Origin: Flavobacterium ranwuense
GTDB taxonomy: Bacteria > Bacteroidota > Bacteroidia > Flavobacteriales > Flavobacteriaceae
Direction: 5' to 3'
DNA length: 64,000 bases
Assembly (NCBI RefSeq): GCF_004349315.1
Contig: NZ_SMLH01000007.1
Location: 62,001-126,000, forward strand
This document shows, one piece after another, positions 1-9,577 of the stretch. The notes under the pieces are model-generated. The model was not told the origin of the DNA. It did not search any database and saw only the letters and a program-made list of their open reading frames with translations. How positions within the stretch are numbered: position 1 is the stretch's first letter; every line of letters begins with the position of its first letter. Position numbers and translations under genes: made by a program.

Positions 1-1
1 C

Positions 2-667
2 GCTGATGATGAACGTTCGTATTATAATGTTGCCAAACGTTTGCACGAAGAAACAAAAGGTTCTGTTTATATCAATCAATATTTTAACCAATTGAATATT
101 GATGCACATTATAAATCCACAGGACCGGAAATTTGGAAACAAACTAATGGTAACATAACACATCTTATTGCTTGTAGTGGAACTGGAGGAACAATTTCCG
201 GAACTGCAAAATTCTTGAAAGAACAAAATCCTAATATTAGAATTCTTGGAGTAGATGCTTTTGGTTCAGTGCTAAAAAAATACCATGAAACCAGAGAATT
301 CGATAACGATGAGATTTATCCTTACAGAATTGAAGGTTTAGGTAAAAACTTAATTCCATCAGCAACTGATTTTGATCTTATTGATAAGTTCATGAAAGTT
401 ACCGATGAAGAAAGTGCCCATTCTGCAAGAGAAATAACTAGAAAAGAAGGTCTATTTGTAGGATATACATCGGGAGCAGTAATGCAAGCCATAAAACAAT
501 ACGCCGAAGAGGGAGAATTTGATGAGAACAGTAATATAATTGCTATTTTTCCAGACCACGGTTCTCGTTATATGAGTAAGGTATTTAGTGATAACTGGAT
601 GAACGAACAAGGTTTCTTTGACAGTATCAATGAAGAAGAGGCTCAAAAAATCGAATTTATTAAATAG
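2..667 (+). CDS. PLP-dependent cysteine synthase / cystathionine beta-synthase-like protein (5' truncated)
   Basis: The reading frame is open from the first complete codon of the window, so the N-terminus, including the PLP-binding lysine, lies outside. About 221 C-terminal residues remain. The phosphate-binding glycine loop [13 protein letters not shown] and the downstream segments [11 protein letters not shown] and [10 protein letters not shown] are typical of fold-type II PLP enzymes of the O-acetylserine sulfhydrylase/cystathionine beta-synthase group. Such enzymes exchange the beta-substituent of serine or O-acetylserine for a thiol in the cytoplasm. No CBS regulatory domain follows. A TTG codon at 41 is an internal codon, not the start. 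Substrate cannot be decided from this part. A strong terminator hairpin follows at 715-752. Confidence 0.8.
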   Translation, partial: ADDERSYYNVAKRLHEETKGSVYINQYFNQLNIDAHYKSTGPEIWKQTNGNITHLIACSGTGGTISGTAKFLKEQNPNIRILGVDAFGSVLKKYHETREFDNDEIYPYRIEGLGKNLIPSATDFDLIDKFMKVTDEESAHSAREITRKEGLFVGYTSGAVMQAIKQYAEEGEFDENSNIIAIFPDHGSRYMSKVFSDNWMNEQGFFDSINEEEAQKIEFIK

Positions 668-714
668 ACTTTCTTAGACAGTCAGATAATCAGAATTCTT
701 TGATTTTTAGACAT

Positions 715-752
715 AAAAAACTCCATTCATACTTATTTGAATGGAGTTTTTC
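715..752 (+). terminator. Rho-independent terminator after the cysteine synthase-like gene
   Basis: Inverted repeat AAAAAACTCCATTCA / TGAATGGAGTTTTT (715-729 and 738-751) with an 8-base loop and a following T-rich run on the + strand. It lies 48 bases past the stop codon. Confidence 0.8.
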
Positions 753-787
753 TTTTTAACAGAGTCATACAAGATAAAATTAGAAAC

Positions 788-813
788 AAAAAACTCCAGA
801 ATTATCTGGAGTT
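788..813 (-). terminator. Rho-independent terminator after yebC
   Basis: Inverted repeat AACTCCAG / CTGGAGTT (792-799 and 806-813). On the minus strand it is followed by a run of T residues. It lies just downstream of the yebC stop codon. Confidence 0.7.
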
Positions 814-835
814 AGTTTGAAATGAAATCTAAAAT

Positions 836-1549
836 CTATTCTTCTTCCATAGTATGATATACGTTCATCACGTCATCATCTTCCTCTATTTTTTCAATTA
901 GTTTCTCTACATCCGCTACCTGAGCTTCTGTAAGTTTCTTAGTGATTTGAGGGATTCTTTCAAATCCGGAAGAAAGAATTTCTAAACCTCTGTTTTCTAA
1001 TTCTTTTTGAATGGTTCCAAAACTTCCAAAAGGAGCATATATTAAAATACCGTCTTCATCTTCAAAAACCTCTTCAGCACCAAAATCGATTAATTCTAAT
1101 TCTAATTCTTCAGGATCGATTCCGTTTGCCGGAATTCTAAAATTACACGTATGATCAAACATAAATTCAACCGAACCTTGTGTTCCCATAGTTCCATTGC
1201 ATTTGTTAAAATAACTTCTAACATTGGCAACAGTTCTGTTGTTATTATCAGTAGCCGTTTCAACTAGAATTGCAATTCCATGAGGCGCATATCCTTCAAA
1301 TAAAACTTCTTTATAGTTGGCAGTATCTTTATCGGTAGCTTTTTTAATGGCACGTTCTACATTTTCTTTTGGCATATTTACTGCCTTGGAGTTCTGAATA
1401 ACGGCTCTTAATCTGGAGTTGGCATCAGGATTAGGTCCGCCTTCTTTTACAGCCATTACAATATCTTTACCAATTCTGGTAAATGCTTTGGCCATTGCCG
1501 ACCAACGTTTCATTTTTCTTCCTTTTCTAAACTCAAACGCTCTTCCCAT
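836..1549 (-). CDS. yebC: YebC/PmpR (TACO1) family protein
   Basis: 237 residues beginning MGRAFEFRKGRKMKRW, the characteristic YebC start, followed by IVMAVKEGGPNPDANSRLR and KENVERAIKKAT. The frame stays open to 1615, but those extra 22 residues are unlike the family and would overlap the upstream gene, so I chose the ATG at 1549. YebC proteins are about 240 residues. They were first described as DNA-binding regulators, and more recent work links the family to translation of difficult proline-containing motifs. The C-terminus is acidic (EEDDDVMNVYHTMEEE). It is the last gene of a minus-strand run from gcvT, 62 bases after its neighbour. Confidence 0.93.
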   Translation of the reverse strand: MGRAFEFRKGRKMKRWSAMAKAFTRIGKDIVMAVKEGGPNPDANSRLRAVIQNSKAVNMPKENVERAIKKATDKDTANYKEVLFEGYAPHGIAILVETATDNNNRTVANVRSYFNKCNGTMGTQGSVEFMFDHTCNFRIPANGIDPEELELELIDFGAEEVFEDEDGILIYAPFGSFGTIQKELENRGLEILSSGFERIPQITKKLTEAQVADVEKLIEKIEEDDDVMNVYHTMEEE

Positions 1550-1611
1550 TTCTAATTTATTATTTTGAACTGCAAAAATACAGCTATTAGTTATTTTTTC
1601 AAAAATTTTTA

Positions 1612-2646
1612 TCAATCAATTGGTACATGCTTTGAAATAAAAGCATCTCCTGTTACATTCCAAAAATTGATTGTATTGGCTCGCTCTGAATTGAATTTGT
1701 TGTTGATAGCATTATAATTCCCAACTTCTTTATTCAACTCGTTTACCAGTTTATTGAAATTATCGACTTCTTCCTTTGATCTGGAAGTGGCTGATTTGTT
1801 ATCCATTGTTTTTTTACTCTCTTGAAATTTTTGATTAAGCATCATAAAGGCAACTACTTTGGGACTAAATTCCAATGCTTCTTTTTTACTGAATTCCAAT
1901 ACTTTTTTGGTGGCATTTACCAGCATTAAATCCTTGTTGTAGGCTTTAAATGTTTTTAGCTTGTCCAAACCTTCGTTCGAATATTGCTCTAATGCATTAC
2001 TGTTTTGTTGAATGGCATTCAAATTGTTTTGAGCAACGGCATTCATCAAAAGTGATTCTGTGAAATTTACTTTGAAAAAAATCAGATATAATTGAGTATG
2101 ATTTTCAAAAACTTCATTAGAGATTTTCATTTTTTTACCCAGTTCACTTTTGTCTTCTCCAATTTGGATACCGTATTTAGTTGCAAATATTTTTTGGTTG
2201 GCATTCAATTTATCTACTTCTTCATTGATTTTAGTATTGACTAAATCTCTTGCCAAAATAAAAGCTTCCATAAAATCATACGATTGCTCAGCCACTTCCT
2301 GCATGTTTATGATTTTTTCATATTCCTGATTGATTTGTTTTTCAGAAATTGATAAATACGCCAGCAGTTGATCTTTATATTCAACATCGCCTTTATAGCC
2401 ATCCTTTAAAGCTTCAATTTTTTTAGTGGTATTCTGAATACTTTTTACTAATGTTTTACGGGTTATATCAATTCTTCGGGCATTTTTACTATGCGCAACT
2501 GCCGAAGTGTATTTCCATGTTGTTCGAGAAATGGCATCGGTTTCTTTGCCAATGTAATTTAAATAGTCAACAGGAGTTTTGAATTCTTGCGCATTAGAAA
2601 AGGTAATCGTAATTAAAAACAGGATCGAAGTAAAGGTTAATTTCAT
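1612..2646 (-). CDS. Secreted helical protein of unknown function
   Basis: 344 residues with a Sec signal peptide (MKLTFTSILFLITITFSNAQ, cleavage probably after the Ala-Gln). The mature part is rich in Lys, Asn, Glu and Leu and predicted by eye to be almost wholly alpha-helical, with no cysteine and no enzyme motif. It resembles helical surface proteins annotated in flavobacteria and leptospires under names such as the LIC11966 family, but I could not verify that assignment. It starts 11 bases after the S41 protease gene, so it is probably cotranscribed and exported to the periplasm or cell surface. A role as a substrate or partner of the protease is only a guess from position. Confidence 0.75.
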   Translation of the reverse strand: MKLTFTSILFLITITFSNAQEFKTPVDYLNYIGKETDAISRTTWKYTSAVAHSKNARRIDITRKTLVKSIQNTTKKIEALKDGYKGDVEYKDQLLAYLSISEKQINQEYEKIINMQEVAEQSYDFMEAFILARDLVNTKINEEVDKLNANQKIFATKYGIQIGEDKSELGKKMKISNEVFENHTQLYLIFFKVNFTESLLMNAVAQNNLNAIQQNSNALEQYSNEGLDKLKTFKAYNKDLMLVNATKKVLEFSKKEALEFSPKVVAFMMLNQKFQESKKTMDNKSATSRSKEEVDNFNKLVNELNKEVGNYNAINNKFNSERANTINFWNVTGDAFISKHVPID

Positions 2647-2657
2647 TTTTTTGCTGG

Positions 2658-4700
2658 TTATTTATTCAGATTCTTATAATCGTTTATTATGGCAATTGCT
2701 TCTTCTAAATAGGGATTGTTTTTCACCCCTTTGATTTTATAGCGATTAATATCCTGTTGGAAAACATCAAATTTTAATTTTTCCAAATCATAGGAATTAT
2801 TTGAAATCGTACTTTTACTTTGGCTGTCTACAATCTTTTTTACTTTTTTCCAAAGCGAATCAATTTCATGAATATCGTTGAATACATCTTTAAAAATCAA
2901 GCGTGTTGGTTTTTTTGGATTGTTATAAAGTGCATTTATTTGCTCGTTAGCCAAACTGATTTCATTGAAACAAGAGGCAGTTTTTACTCTTGAATTGCTT
3001 AATTCGACTATTTTTGGAAAATAGGTTTTTGAAAATGGATTAAATCTGGCTTTTGTAGCAATCACATCATATTTCAAAGCTGTTTTAAAACTAATCTCCC
3101 GCTGAATTATACTGTCAAACAAAACCGGAAGTACAATATCCGGAATGATTCCTTTTATTTGATGGCTGTCACCGGTAATTCGGTAGAATTTTTCAATGGT
3201 TAGTTTTACAAAATCTTGTTGATTATTTTCGTCCAATGGTAAAATGGTCTGCATAGAAGCTTTGCCCAATGATTTACTTCCAATAATGATCGCCCTGTTA
3301 TAATCCTGCATTGAGGCAGCAAAAAATTCACTGGCTGATGCTGAATTCCCATTGATTAACAGTACGATTGGACCATTATAAGCACTGCCACGATTGCCGT
3401 CTTTTAAAATGGTTTGCTTATTTTTATTATTAACCAAAACGGATACAGGACCAATATCTAAAAACATTCCGGCTAATTTAATAGCTTCTTCCATCGATCC
3501 TCCACCATTGTTTTGAAGATCGATCACTAAACCTTCAACATTGTCTTTTTGAAGTTTCACGATTTCTTTGGCAACATCATCGGCACAGCCTTGAAAGGAG
3601 TATCCGTCAAAATTAGAATAAAAACTAGGAATATTGATGTAACCAATTTTTGTTTCCGCTTCGGCAATATAACTGAAAACTGCATTCTCAGTGGTTTTCA
3701 TTACTTGCTTTCTGAGGAGGACAGATTGTATCGTCCCATTTTTTTTCTGAATGGTCAACTCAATTTCTATATTCGAATCAGAAAAAATCAATTCTCCAAT
3801 TTTTTCTATTGAGGCACATGAAACAGAATATTCATCTCCTTTGGTATTGGATACTTTTAGAATTACATCGTCTTTTTCAAACTTATCCGTTTTAGCGGCC
3901 GGACCACCTGGGACAATTTCTTCGATAATAATTTCCTCTTTTTCATTAAATCCAATATTCAATCCTAACGAAAGATTGCTCATTGATAAACCCGACATAA
4001 AACTGGATTTGGCATCCATTGAAAAATAATTGGAATGAGGATCAAAATAGGTGCAAAAAATATTCAAAAAATTATTTTGAAGGTCATTTTCCAATCTGTT
4101 ATTGCCTTCAAGAATACTATTTACTTTGCATAAATTGGTGTCAAATATTTTTACTTTGGCAGTTTTTTCGAGCTTTGAAAAATTTTGAGTGAGCGAATCT
4201 AAATTAGAACTTAACTTCGAAATATCTTCCAGAATATCATACCGGATTCTCTTTTTCCAGACTCTTTCGATATCAGTTAAAACCAAATCAAATGGGAAGT
4301 TTTTCTTCGAGAATTTAACGGAGTCATGCGTAGTATAATCAAAAGTCTCCTCTTGTATTTTCTCTAAAACTTTCTTCTTTCTGGTTAAAGCCAATTTATA
4401 AACAGCAACAAAATCATTCATAAAGGAACAATTGTTCTGTAAAATATAATTGTCTAGTTGGAGTCTATGTTTGCGTAGTTTTTGATATTCAATCTTGGTA
4501 AATAAGTTTCGGTTAGAATCTAAAGCATCCATAAAATTGTCAAAAACAAAAACCGATAAACTGTCGTCTACCGGTTTTGGATGATAATGTTCACGTTGTA
4601 TTAATGCATTTATTTTAGAAAGTGTTTCACAAGTTTTTGCCTCATTTTGACCAAAAAGTGAAAATGTAGCCAGCAACAATACGAGTGAAAGTTTCTTCAT
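2658..4700 (-). CDS. Carboxy-terminal processing peptidase (S41, Prc/Tsp-like)
   Basis: 680 residues, close to the 682 of E. coli Tsp/Prc. A signal peptide (MKKLSLVLLLATFSLFGQN) is followed by a helical N-terminal domain, a PDZ domain (LGLNIGFNEKEEIIIEEIVP, GGPAA) and the S41 catalytic core. The nucleophile segment NGNSASASEFFAASMQDYNR and the lysine segment SLGKASMQT carry the expected Ser-Lys dyad, so it should be active. A C-terminal helical DUF3340-like region follows. The family cleaves periplasmic or cell-envelope proteins at hydrophobic C-termini. It lies 6 bases after gcvT and 11 before the secreted helical protein. Confidence 0.9.
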   Translation of the reverse strand: MKKLSLVLLLATFSLFGQNEAKTCETLSKINALIQREHYHPKPVDDSLSVFVFDNFMDALDSNRNLFTKIEYQKLRKHRLQLDNYILQNNCSFMNDFVAVYKLALTRKKKVLEKIQEETFDYTTHDSVKFSKKNFPFDLVLTDIERVWKKRIRYDILEDISKLSSNLDSLTQNFSKLEKTAKVKIFDTNLCKVNSILEGNNRLENDLQNNFLNIFCTYFDPHSNYFSMDAKSSFMSGLSMSNLSLGLNIGFNEKEEIIIEEIVPGGPAAKTDKFEKDDVILKVSNTKGDEYSVSCASIEKIGELIFSDSNIEIELTIQKKNGTIQSVLLRKQVMKTTENAVFSYIAEAETKIGYINIPSFYSNFDGYSFQGCADDVAKEIVKLQKDNVEGLVIDLQNNGGGSMEEAIKLAGMFLDIGPVSVLVNNKNKQTILKDGNRGSAYNGPIVLLINGNSASASEFFAASMQDYNRAIIIGSKSLGKASMQTILPLDENNQQDFVKLTIEKFYRITGDSHQIKGIIPDIVLPVLFDSIIQREISFKTALKYDVIATKARFNPFSKTYFPKIVELSNSRVKTASCFNEISLANEQINALYNNPKKPTRLIFKDVFNDIHEIDSLWKKVKKIVDSQSKSTISNNSYDLEKLKFDVFQQDINRYKIKGVKNNPYLEEAIAIINDYKNLNK

Positions 4701-4706
4701 TTATTT

Positions 4707-5789
4707 TTATTTCTTGTAAAAAGGCGGTTTAACCACTTTCGCAGGGACATCATTTTTACGGATTCTGATAAAAATTTTGCTGTCCAAAGCACTGTGTTCC
4801 GTTGTTACGTAACCCATACCAATTCCTTTATTCATCGATGGCGACATTGTTCCAGAAGTTACAATTCCGATTACATTTCCTGAAGCATCCACAATTTCGT
4901 AATCGTGTCTTGGCACCGCACGTTCCAGCATTTCAAAAGCGACTAGCTTTTTAGTAACACCAGCTTCTTTTTGTTTTTTCAGGTTTTCAGAATTCGTGAA
5001 TTCTTTAGTAAATTTTGTAATCCATCCCAAACCAGCTTCTAATGGAGAAGTCGTGTCATTGATATCATTTCCGTACAAACAAAAACCCATTTCCAATCGC
5101 AACGTATCACGAGCCGCAAGACCAATTGGCTTGATACCAAAAGCCGCACCCGCTTCAAATACTTTATTCCAAATTTGTTCTGCTTCTGAGTTTTTACAAT
5201 AAATCTCAAAACCTCCGGAACCAGTATATCCAGTAGCCGAAATAATTACGTTTTCGATACCGGCAAAATCACCCACTTCAAAATGGTAATACGGAATCGC
5301 AGATAGATCTTTTGAGGTCAAGGATTGCATCGCTTCAACCGCTTTTGGTCCTTGAATTGCCAATAATGAATAATCATCGGATAAGTTTTTCATCTCCACA
5401 CCCAAATCATTATGAGCCGAAATCCAATCCCAATCCTTGTCAATATTCGAAGCATTTACCACTAATAAATACTGCTCGTCTTTCATTTTATAAACAATCA
5501 AATCGTCTACAATTCCACCTTCATTGTTCGGTAAACAAGAATATTGCGCTCTTCCGATGGTCAAAGTCGAAGCATCATTCGAAGTCACTTTTTGAATCAA
5601 AGCCAATGCATTTGGACCCGTAAGCAAGAATTCACCCATGTGAGAAACGTCAAAAACACCCACGGCATTTCGCACCGTTTCATGTTCCGCATTCACTCCT
5701 TCATATAAAATTGGCATATTGTATCCGGCAAACGGAAGCATTTTTGCTCCCAAACTCTCGTGTATGTGCGTAAGCGCAGTATTTTTCAT
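4707..5789 (-). CDS. gcvT: Glycine cleavage system aminomethyltransferase (T protein)
   Basis: 360 residues, full length for GcvT. The N-terminal segment with [10 protein letters not shown] and [11 protein letters not shown], the folate-binding region ([11 protein letters not shown]), [18 protein letters not shown] and the C-terminal barrel ([19 protein letters not shown]) are all typical. The enzyme transfers the methylene group from the aminomethyl-lipoyl H protein to tetrahydrofolate and releases ammonia. The P and H proteins are not in the window, which is common in flavobacteria. I looked for a glycine riboswitch upstream and saw none. It is the first gene of the run gcvT, protease, secreted protein, yebC. 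Confidence 0.95.
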   Translation of the reverse strand: MKNTALTHIHESLGAKMLPFAGYNMPILYEGVNAEHETVRNAVGVFDVSHMGEFLLTGPNALALIQKVTSNDASTLTIGRAQYSCLPNNEGGIVDDLIVYKMKDEQYLLVVNASNIDKDWDWISAHNDLGVEMKNLSDDYSLLAIQGPKAVEAMQSLTSKDLSAIPYYHFEVGDFAGIENVIISATGYTGSGGFEIYCKNSEAEQIWNKVFEAGAAFGIKPIGLAARDTLRLEMGFCLYGNDINDTTSPLEAGLGWITKFTKEFTNSENLKKQKEAGVTKKLVAFEMLERAVPRHDYEIVDASGNVIGIVTSGTMSPSMNKGIGMGYVTTEHSALDSKIFIRIRKNDVPAKVVKPPFYKK

Positions 5790-5924
5790 TGTGTTTTTAT
5801 ATAAAATTTGAAGTCGCTAATTTATTGATTTTATTTCGGGTGACAAAGTCCGAGCGAAGCAAAGTTTAAACTTTCAAACGTTTTCGGAATAACTCGTACA
5901 GTAGGATTTATAACAATTATTTTT

Positions 5925-6035
5925 AGGAGCTATTTCCTGCTATTCGCTATATCTTTATTTAAAGCTTCCAGTCTTCAAAAGGCTGGAAGCTTTAAATAAA
6001 GGATGCCACTTTTATCAGGGCTAGGGAATTTCGGT
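5925..6035. repeat. Interspersed palindromic repeat, copy A (gap 5790-6090)
   Basis: The 301-base gap between divergent gcvT and nnrD holds a perfect 19-bp inverted repeat (5953-5971 and 5983-6001; arm CTTTATTTAAAGCTTCCAG) with an 11-base loop. It sits between the words GGAGCTATTT (about 5928) and GGATGCC (6001-6007), then ATCAGGGCTAGGG. The outer words recur in copy B at 11273-11412, whereas the palindrome core differs in sequence. The arrangement resembles intergenic repeats frequent in Flavobacterium genomes, recalled rather than checked. The rest of the gap holds no gene that I can see. Confidence 0.65.
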
Positions 6036-6090
6036 ACAATTAACGAATTTGTTTCTTATTAAATTCGTAATTTTAAACAAACAAATTTCC

Positions 6091-6945
6091 ATGACGAATT
6101 CCATTTACATCGACCAAAAACAAATCCTCAAACACTACAAACAGCCAGACAAACACACTCACAAAGGAATTCAGGGACACGCTTTAATCATTGGTGGAAG
6201 TTATGGAAAAATAGGAGCAGTGAGTTTGTCTGCCAAAGCGTGCTTGAAAACCGGTTGCGGATTAGTCACTGTTTTTATTCCCAAATGTGGTTATGATATT
6301 CTGCAAATTGCCATTCCCGAAGTAATGGTCATAACAGACAATCAAGAGAAATTAATCTCCAATATCACTTTCGACATAACGCCACAAGCCATCGGAATTG
6401 GTCCTGGTTTAGGTCAGAAAATTGAAACCCAAAACGCATTCCATCAGTTTTTGCAAACAAATAAAACGCCTTTAGTAATCGATGCCGATGCGTTGAATAT
6501 TTTATCCCAAAACAAAGAATGGCTTTCGTTATTACCGCCCAAAACTATTTTAACGCCACATCCCAAAGAACTGGAACGATTGATAGGAAAATGGCATTCC
6601 GAGGAAGAAAAAAGGAGTATGGCAATCTCCTTTTCAAAACAATACCAAGTTATAATCGTAATGAAAGGTGCGCCAAGCCGTATCATAGATGGAGAAACTC
6701 TCTACGAAAATACCACCGGAAATGCCGCTTTGGCAACCGCAGGAAGTGGCGATGTTTTGACGGGAATGATTACCAGTTTACTGGCGCAATCCTATGAACC
6801 CATTAGCGCCGCAATTCTTGGGGTGTACCTTCACGGATTAACCGCTGAAATTGCGTTACCGGAAACCGGTTATCAATCTTTTATCGCTTCAGATGTTATT
6901 GCGAATATTGGAAAAGCCTTTTTGAGTTTAGAAAAATTGGAGTAA
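6091..6945 (+). CDS. nnrD: ADP/ATP-dependent NAD(P)H-hydrate dehydratase
   Basis: 284 residues from the ATG at 6091. The frame extends upstream to a TTG, but the family begins at this point. It is a YjeF C-terminal (ribokinase-like) domain: [42 protein letters not shown] and the nucleotide/catalytic segment [17 protein letters not shown]. It dehydrates the damaged S-form of NAD(P)HX with ATP or ADP. The usual N-terminal NnrE epimerase domain is absent, so the epimerase must be a separate protein or elsewhere. It is followed by the HipA-like gene on the same strand. Confidence 0.9.
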   Translation: MTNSIYIDQKQILKHYKQPDKHTHKGIQGHALIIGGSYGKIGAVSLSAKACLKTGCGLVTVFIPKCGYDILQIAIPEVMVITDNQEKLISNITFDITPQAIGIGPGLGQKIETQNAFHQFLQTNKTPLVIDADALNILSQNKEWLSLLPPKTILTPHPKELERLIGKWHSEEEKRSMAISFSKQYQVIIVMKGAPSRIIDGETLYENTTGNAALATAGSGDVLTGMITSLLAQSYEPISAAILGVYLHGLTAEIALPETGYQSFIASDVIANIGKAFLSLEKLE

Positions 6946-7022
6946 ATAGTACTCATAAATGAATTTTATCCTACTTATTTGTAAGTTTGTATCCAAGCAA
7001 AATAGCTTTATCCAATTCGATT

Positions 7023-7817
7023 ATGGAAAAAACACCTCATCTTAGAACCGTAAACGTTACGCGATACATCACTCCTTTGCGGGAAGGCGGTTCTTTGCCT
7101 GCGCTCGCTGAAGCTGATGATGATTTTAAATATGTATTGAAATTCAAAGGTGCCGGACACGGTGTAAAAGCCTTGATTGCCGAATTAATTGGCGGGGAAA
7201 TTGCCCGTGTTTTAAATCTAAAAATGCCGGAACTTGTTTTCGCAAATCTTGACGAAGCTTTTGGACGTTCAGAAGGCGATGAAGAAATTCAGGACTTGCT
7301 TCAAGGCAGTCAGGGACTCAATTTGGCATTACATTATTTATCGGGAGCCATAAATTTTGATCCTGTTGTCACTTTGGTTGACCCAAAACTAGCTTCCCAA
7401 ATTGTTTGGTTAGATGCTTTTATTACAAACGTGGACAGAACATTTAGAAACACCAATATGTTGATTTGGCATAAAGAATTATGGCTGATCGATCATGGTG
7501 CAAGTCTTTATTTTCAGCATTCGTGGACCAATTGGGAAAAGCATGCGCAAAGTCCTTTTGCATTGATAAAAGATCATGTATTGTTGCCTCAAGCTTCCTT
7601 GTTGCCAGAAACTGATGTACTATTCAAAAAAATATTGACGAAAGAGGTATTACAGAATATCGTGAATCTTATTCCAGAAGTATGGTTAAATTGGGAAGAT
7701 ACCGATGAAACTCCCGAAGCCATTCGGGAAGTCTATTTTCAGTTTTTATCCATACGTTTGAACCATTCCGAAATTTTTATAAACGAAGCACAAAATGCAA
7801 GAGAAGCACTTATATGA
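7023..7817 (+). CDS. HipA-like kinase-fold protein
   Basis: 264 residues from the ATG at 7023, which matches the family start; the frame continues upstream to a weaker TTG. It is much shorter than true HipA (about 440 residues) and lacks its N-terminal subdomain. Kinase-like elements are visible: YVLKFKG (candidate ATP lysine, K40), the catalytic-loop-like NVDRTFRNTN (D138, N145) and the metal-binding-like IDHGAS (D157). All key positions appear intact. It overlaps the next gene, a DUF3037 protein, by 23 bases, which argues for translational coupling. The HipA-like/DUF3037 pairing is a recurring arrangement; its function is not known to me. No HipB-like antitoxin is present. Confidence 0.8.
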   Translation: MEKTPHLRTVNVTRYITPLREGGSLPALAEADDDFKYVLKFKGAGHGVKALIAELIGGEIARVLNLKMPELVFANLDEAFGRSEGDEEIQDLLQGSQGLNLALHYLSGAINFDPVVTLVDPKLASQIVWLDAFITNVDRTFRNTNMLIWHKELWLIDHGASLYFQHSWTNWEKHAQSPFALIKDHVLLPQASLLPETDVLFKKILTKEVLQNIVNLIPEVWLNWEDTDETPEAIREVYFQFLSIRLNHSEIFINEAQNAREALI

Positions 7818-8178
7818 GTATGCCGTAATCCGGGTTGTACCAATGGTAGAACGCGAAGAATTCCTCAATGTGGGTATTATTCTCTTTTGTAAAAAAGCGA
7901 AGTTTATAAAAGTGCTCTGCTCGATGAATGAAGCCAAATTACAACTATTTTCAGCCGATTTAGATTTAGAACAATTGCATTTAAATTTACAGGCATTTGA
8001 GAAAGTGGCGCATGGCGAAAAATCAGGCGGACCAATAGGACAATTTGATATTCCATCACGTTTCCGTTGGTTGACTGCACTTCGCAGCTCTGCCATTCAA
8101 ACCTCAAGACCACATCCGGGATTGTGTGATGATTTGGAACAAACAGCGCAACGTTTATTTGAAGAAATGGTATTGTAA
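7795..8178 (+). CDS. DUF3037 domain-containing protein
   Basis: 127 residues. The pattern YEYAVIRVVPMVEREEFLNVGIILFC at the N-terminus, the basic middle and the FDIPSRFRWLTALRSS segment are typical of DUF3037. It starts inside the HipA-like gene, overlapping by 23 bases in another frame. No catalytic motif is obvious. The C-terminal part (SRPHPGLCDDLEQTAQRLFE) is also family-typical. It is probably the partner of the HipA-like protein, either as a regulator or as a substrate; that is inference from the coupling. Confidence 0.85.
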   Translation: MQEKHLYEYAVIRVVPMVEREEFLNVGIILFCKKAKFIKVLCSMNEAKLQLFSADLDLEQLHLNLQAFEKVAHGEKSGGPIGQFDIPSRFRWLTALRSSAIQTSRPHPGLCDDLEQTAQRLFEEMVL

Positions 8179-8254
8179 ATAAATTTTAAAACTGTTGGAA
8201 AGTCATTTCGCAATTAAAATACTTTTTTGGAATCCACACTATAATCCATAAAAT

Positions 8255-9445
8255 TTAAGAGATGCTATTCAGGTGACGCGCAAGATGCATGCCCATACTA
8301 AAGCAAGCCTGCAGCAGATAGCCACCAGTGGGCGCATCCCAATCCAGCATTTCGCCAATACAATAATTGTGTTTTTTATTTTTCAATTGAAAATTTTCAT
8401 CCACGGCAATTAGTTGAACACCGCCTGTGGTAGATATAGCATCATTTAATAAGGAAGAACCGGTTATTTCGAGACTTAATTTTTTAATGTTTTGGGCCAA
8501 TAATTCCGGATTCAGGTAGGTTTCTTTCGAAAGGTATTTTTTCAAAAGCCCAATCTGTGCAGGGCTCAATTTTACCCCTTTTTGTAATGTTTCGCTCGTC
8601 TTTTTTAAGGTTGATTTTTTGATCTTTTGAAGCAAATCATCATAACGCAATGTTGGTTTCATATCCAGAAAAATGCTGGCCTTTTGTTGGCTTTCAAGTT
8701 CCTTCCTAATTTGTGGACTAAGAGCATAAATGGCATTGCCTTCTAAACCAAAACGAGTGATAACCGCTTCGCCTTTTTGCCTTTTGTTCAAACAACTAAT
8801 GGCTATGTTTTTAAGCGGACTGCCTTCGTGTTCCAAGATGAAATCTTCCGGCCAGTTCACACGATACGCACAATTTGATGATTGAAAAGGAACGATAGCA
8901 ATATCTTGCCTTTCGAATAAATCAAGCCAGATACCATCTGAACCGGTTACTTTCCAGCTCCCACCGCCGAGGGCAAAAATGGTATAGTCTGATTTTATTT
9001 CTGTATCCGTATTAAAAACGATATCATCGTTGTTCGTCCAACCCGTCCAAGTATGTTGATATTGAATGACAACACCTTGTTTATCGAGAACATTCAGAAT
9101 TGCGTTGAGCACCGTTATGGGTTTGATGCCGCTTTCGGGATACACACGTTTACTACTGCCGATAAAGGTTGGAATACCAATGGAATCAATCCAATTCCGG
9201 AAATCGTCGTTATCAAAATCAAGGAGTGCTTTTTCCAGAAAATGCGGTGGTGTATACCGTGCTATAAGTTCAGCAATCGGTTCCGAATGGGTGAGGTTAA
9301 ATCCTCCTTTTCCGGCCACCAGAAATTTTCTTCCCAGTGTTTTGTTTTTTTCGTAGATGGTAACCTTGAATTTCTGACAATCGAGTAATGCAGCGAGTAT
9401 AAGTGCTGCGGGTCCTCCTCCAATAATTGAAACTGATTTCTTCAC
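8255..9445 (-). CDS. HI0933-like NAD(P)/FAD-dependent flavoprotein
   Basis: 396 residues. The N-terminal FAD-binding Rossmann motif (VSIIGGGPAALILAALL), the GRKFLVAGKGGFNLTHSE segment and the late FAD motif (YCIGEMLDWDAPTGGYLLQ) define the HI0933/YhiN/BaiN group. The subgroup annotated as TIGR03862 fits best. These are cytoplasmic flavoproteins of poorly known physiological role. The gene is monocistronic and convergent with the DUF3037 gene; only 76 bases separate the two stops. No missing residue is obvious. Confidence 0.88.
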   Translation of the reverse strand: MKKSVSIIGGGPAALILAALLDCQKFKVTIYEKNKTLGRKFLVAGKGGFNLTHSEPIAELIARYTPPHFLEKALLDFDNDDFRNWIDSIGIPTFIGSSKRVYPESGIKPITVLNAILNVLDKQGVVIQYQHTWTGWTNNDDIVFNTDTEIKSDYTIFALGGGSWKVTGSDGIWLDLFERQDIAIVPFQSSNCAYRVNWPEDFILEHEGSPLKNIAISCLNKRQKGEAVITRFGLEGNAIYALSPQIRKELESQQKASIFLDMKPTLRYDDLLQKIKKSTLKKTSETLQKGVKLSPAQIGLLKKYLSKETYLNPELLAQNIKKLSLEITGSSLLNDAISTTGGVQLIAVDENFQLKNKKHNYCIGEMLDWDAPTGGYLLQACFSMGMHLARHLNSIS

Positions 9446-9522
9446 GCCACAAAAATAGGCTTTGTTTTACCCATTAAGGCTGATATGGATTTTTATATTA
9501 GTTATTGTAATTGTAAAGCAAA

Positions 9523-9559
9523 AAAAAGGCTGTTCAAAATCATTTTGAACAGCCTTTTT
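9523..9559. terminator. Terminator hairpin downstream of the S10 peptidase gene
   Basis: Near-perfect inverted repeat AAAGGCTGTTCAAAAT / ATTTTGAACAGCCTTT with a 1-base centre, flanked by A and T runs on both sides. It could work on either strand. It lies 19 bases from the stop of the minus-strand S10 peptidase gene. Confidence 0.85.
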
Positions 9560-9577
9560 ATAAAAATAATACCAAAC

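Noticed and set aside
1550-1615. N-terminal extension of the YebC frame (22 extra residues)
   Set aside because: The extension lacks family similarity and overlaps the upstream gene; the MGRAFEFRKGRK start is the known one.
5790-5930. Glycine riboswitch upstream of gcvT
   Set aside because: I looked for the paired glycine aptamer pattern and saw none.
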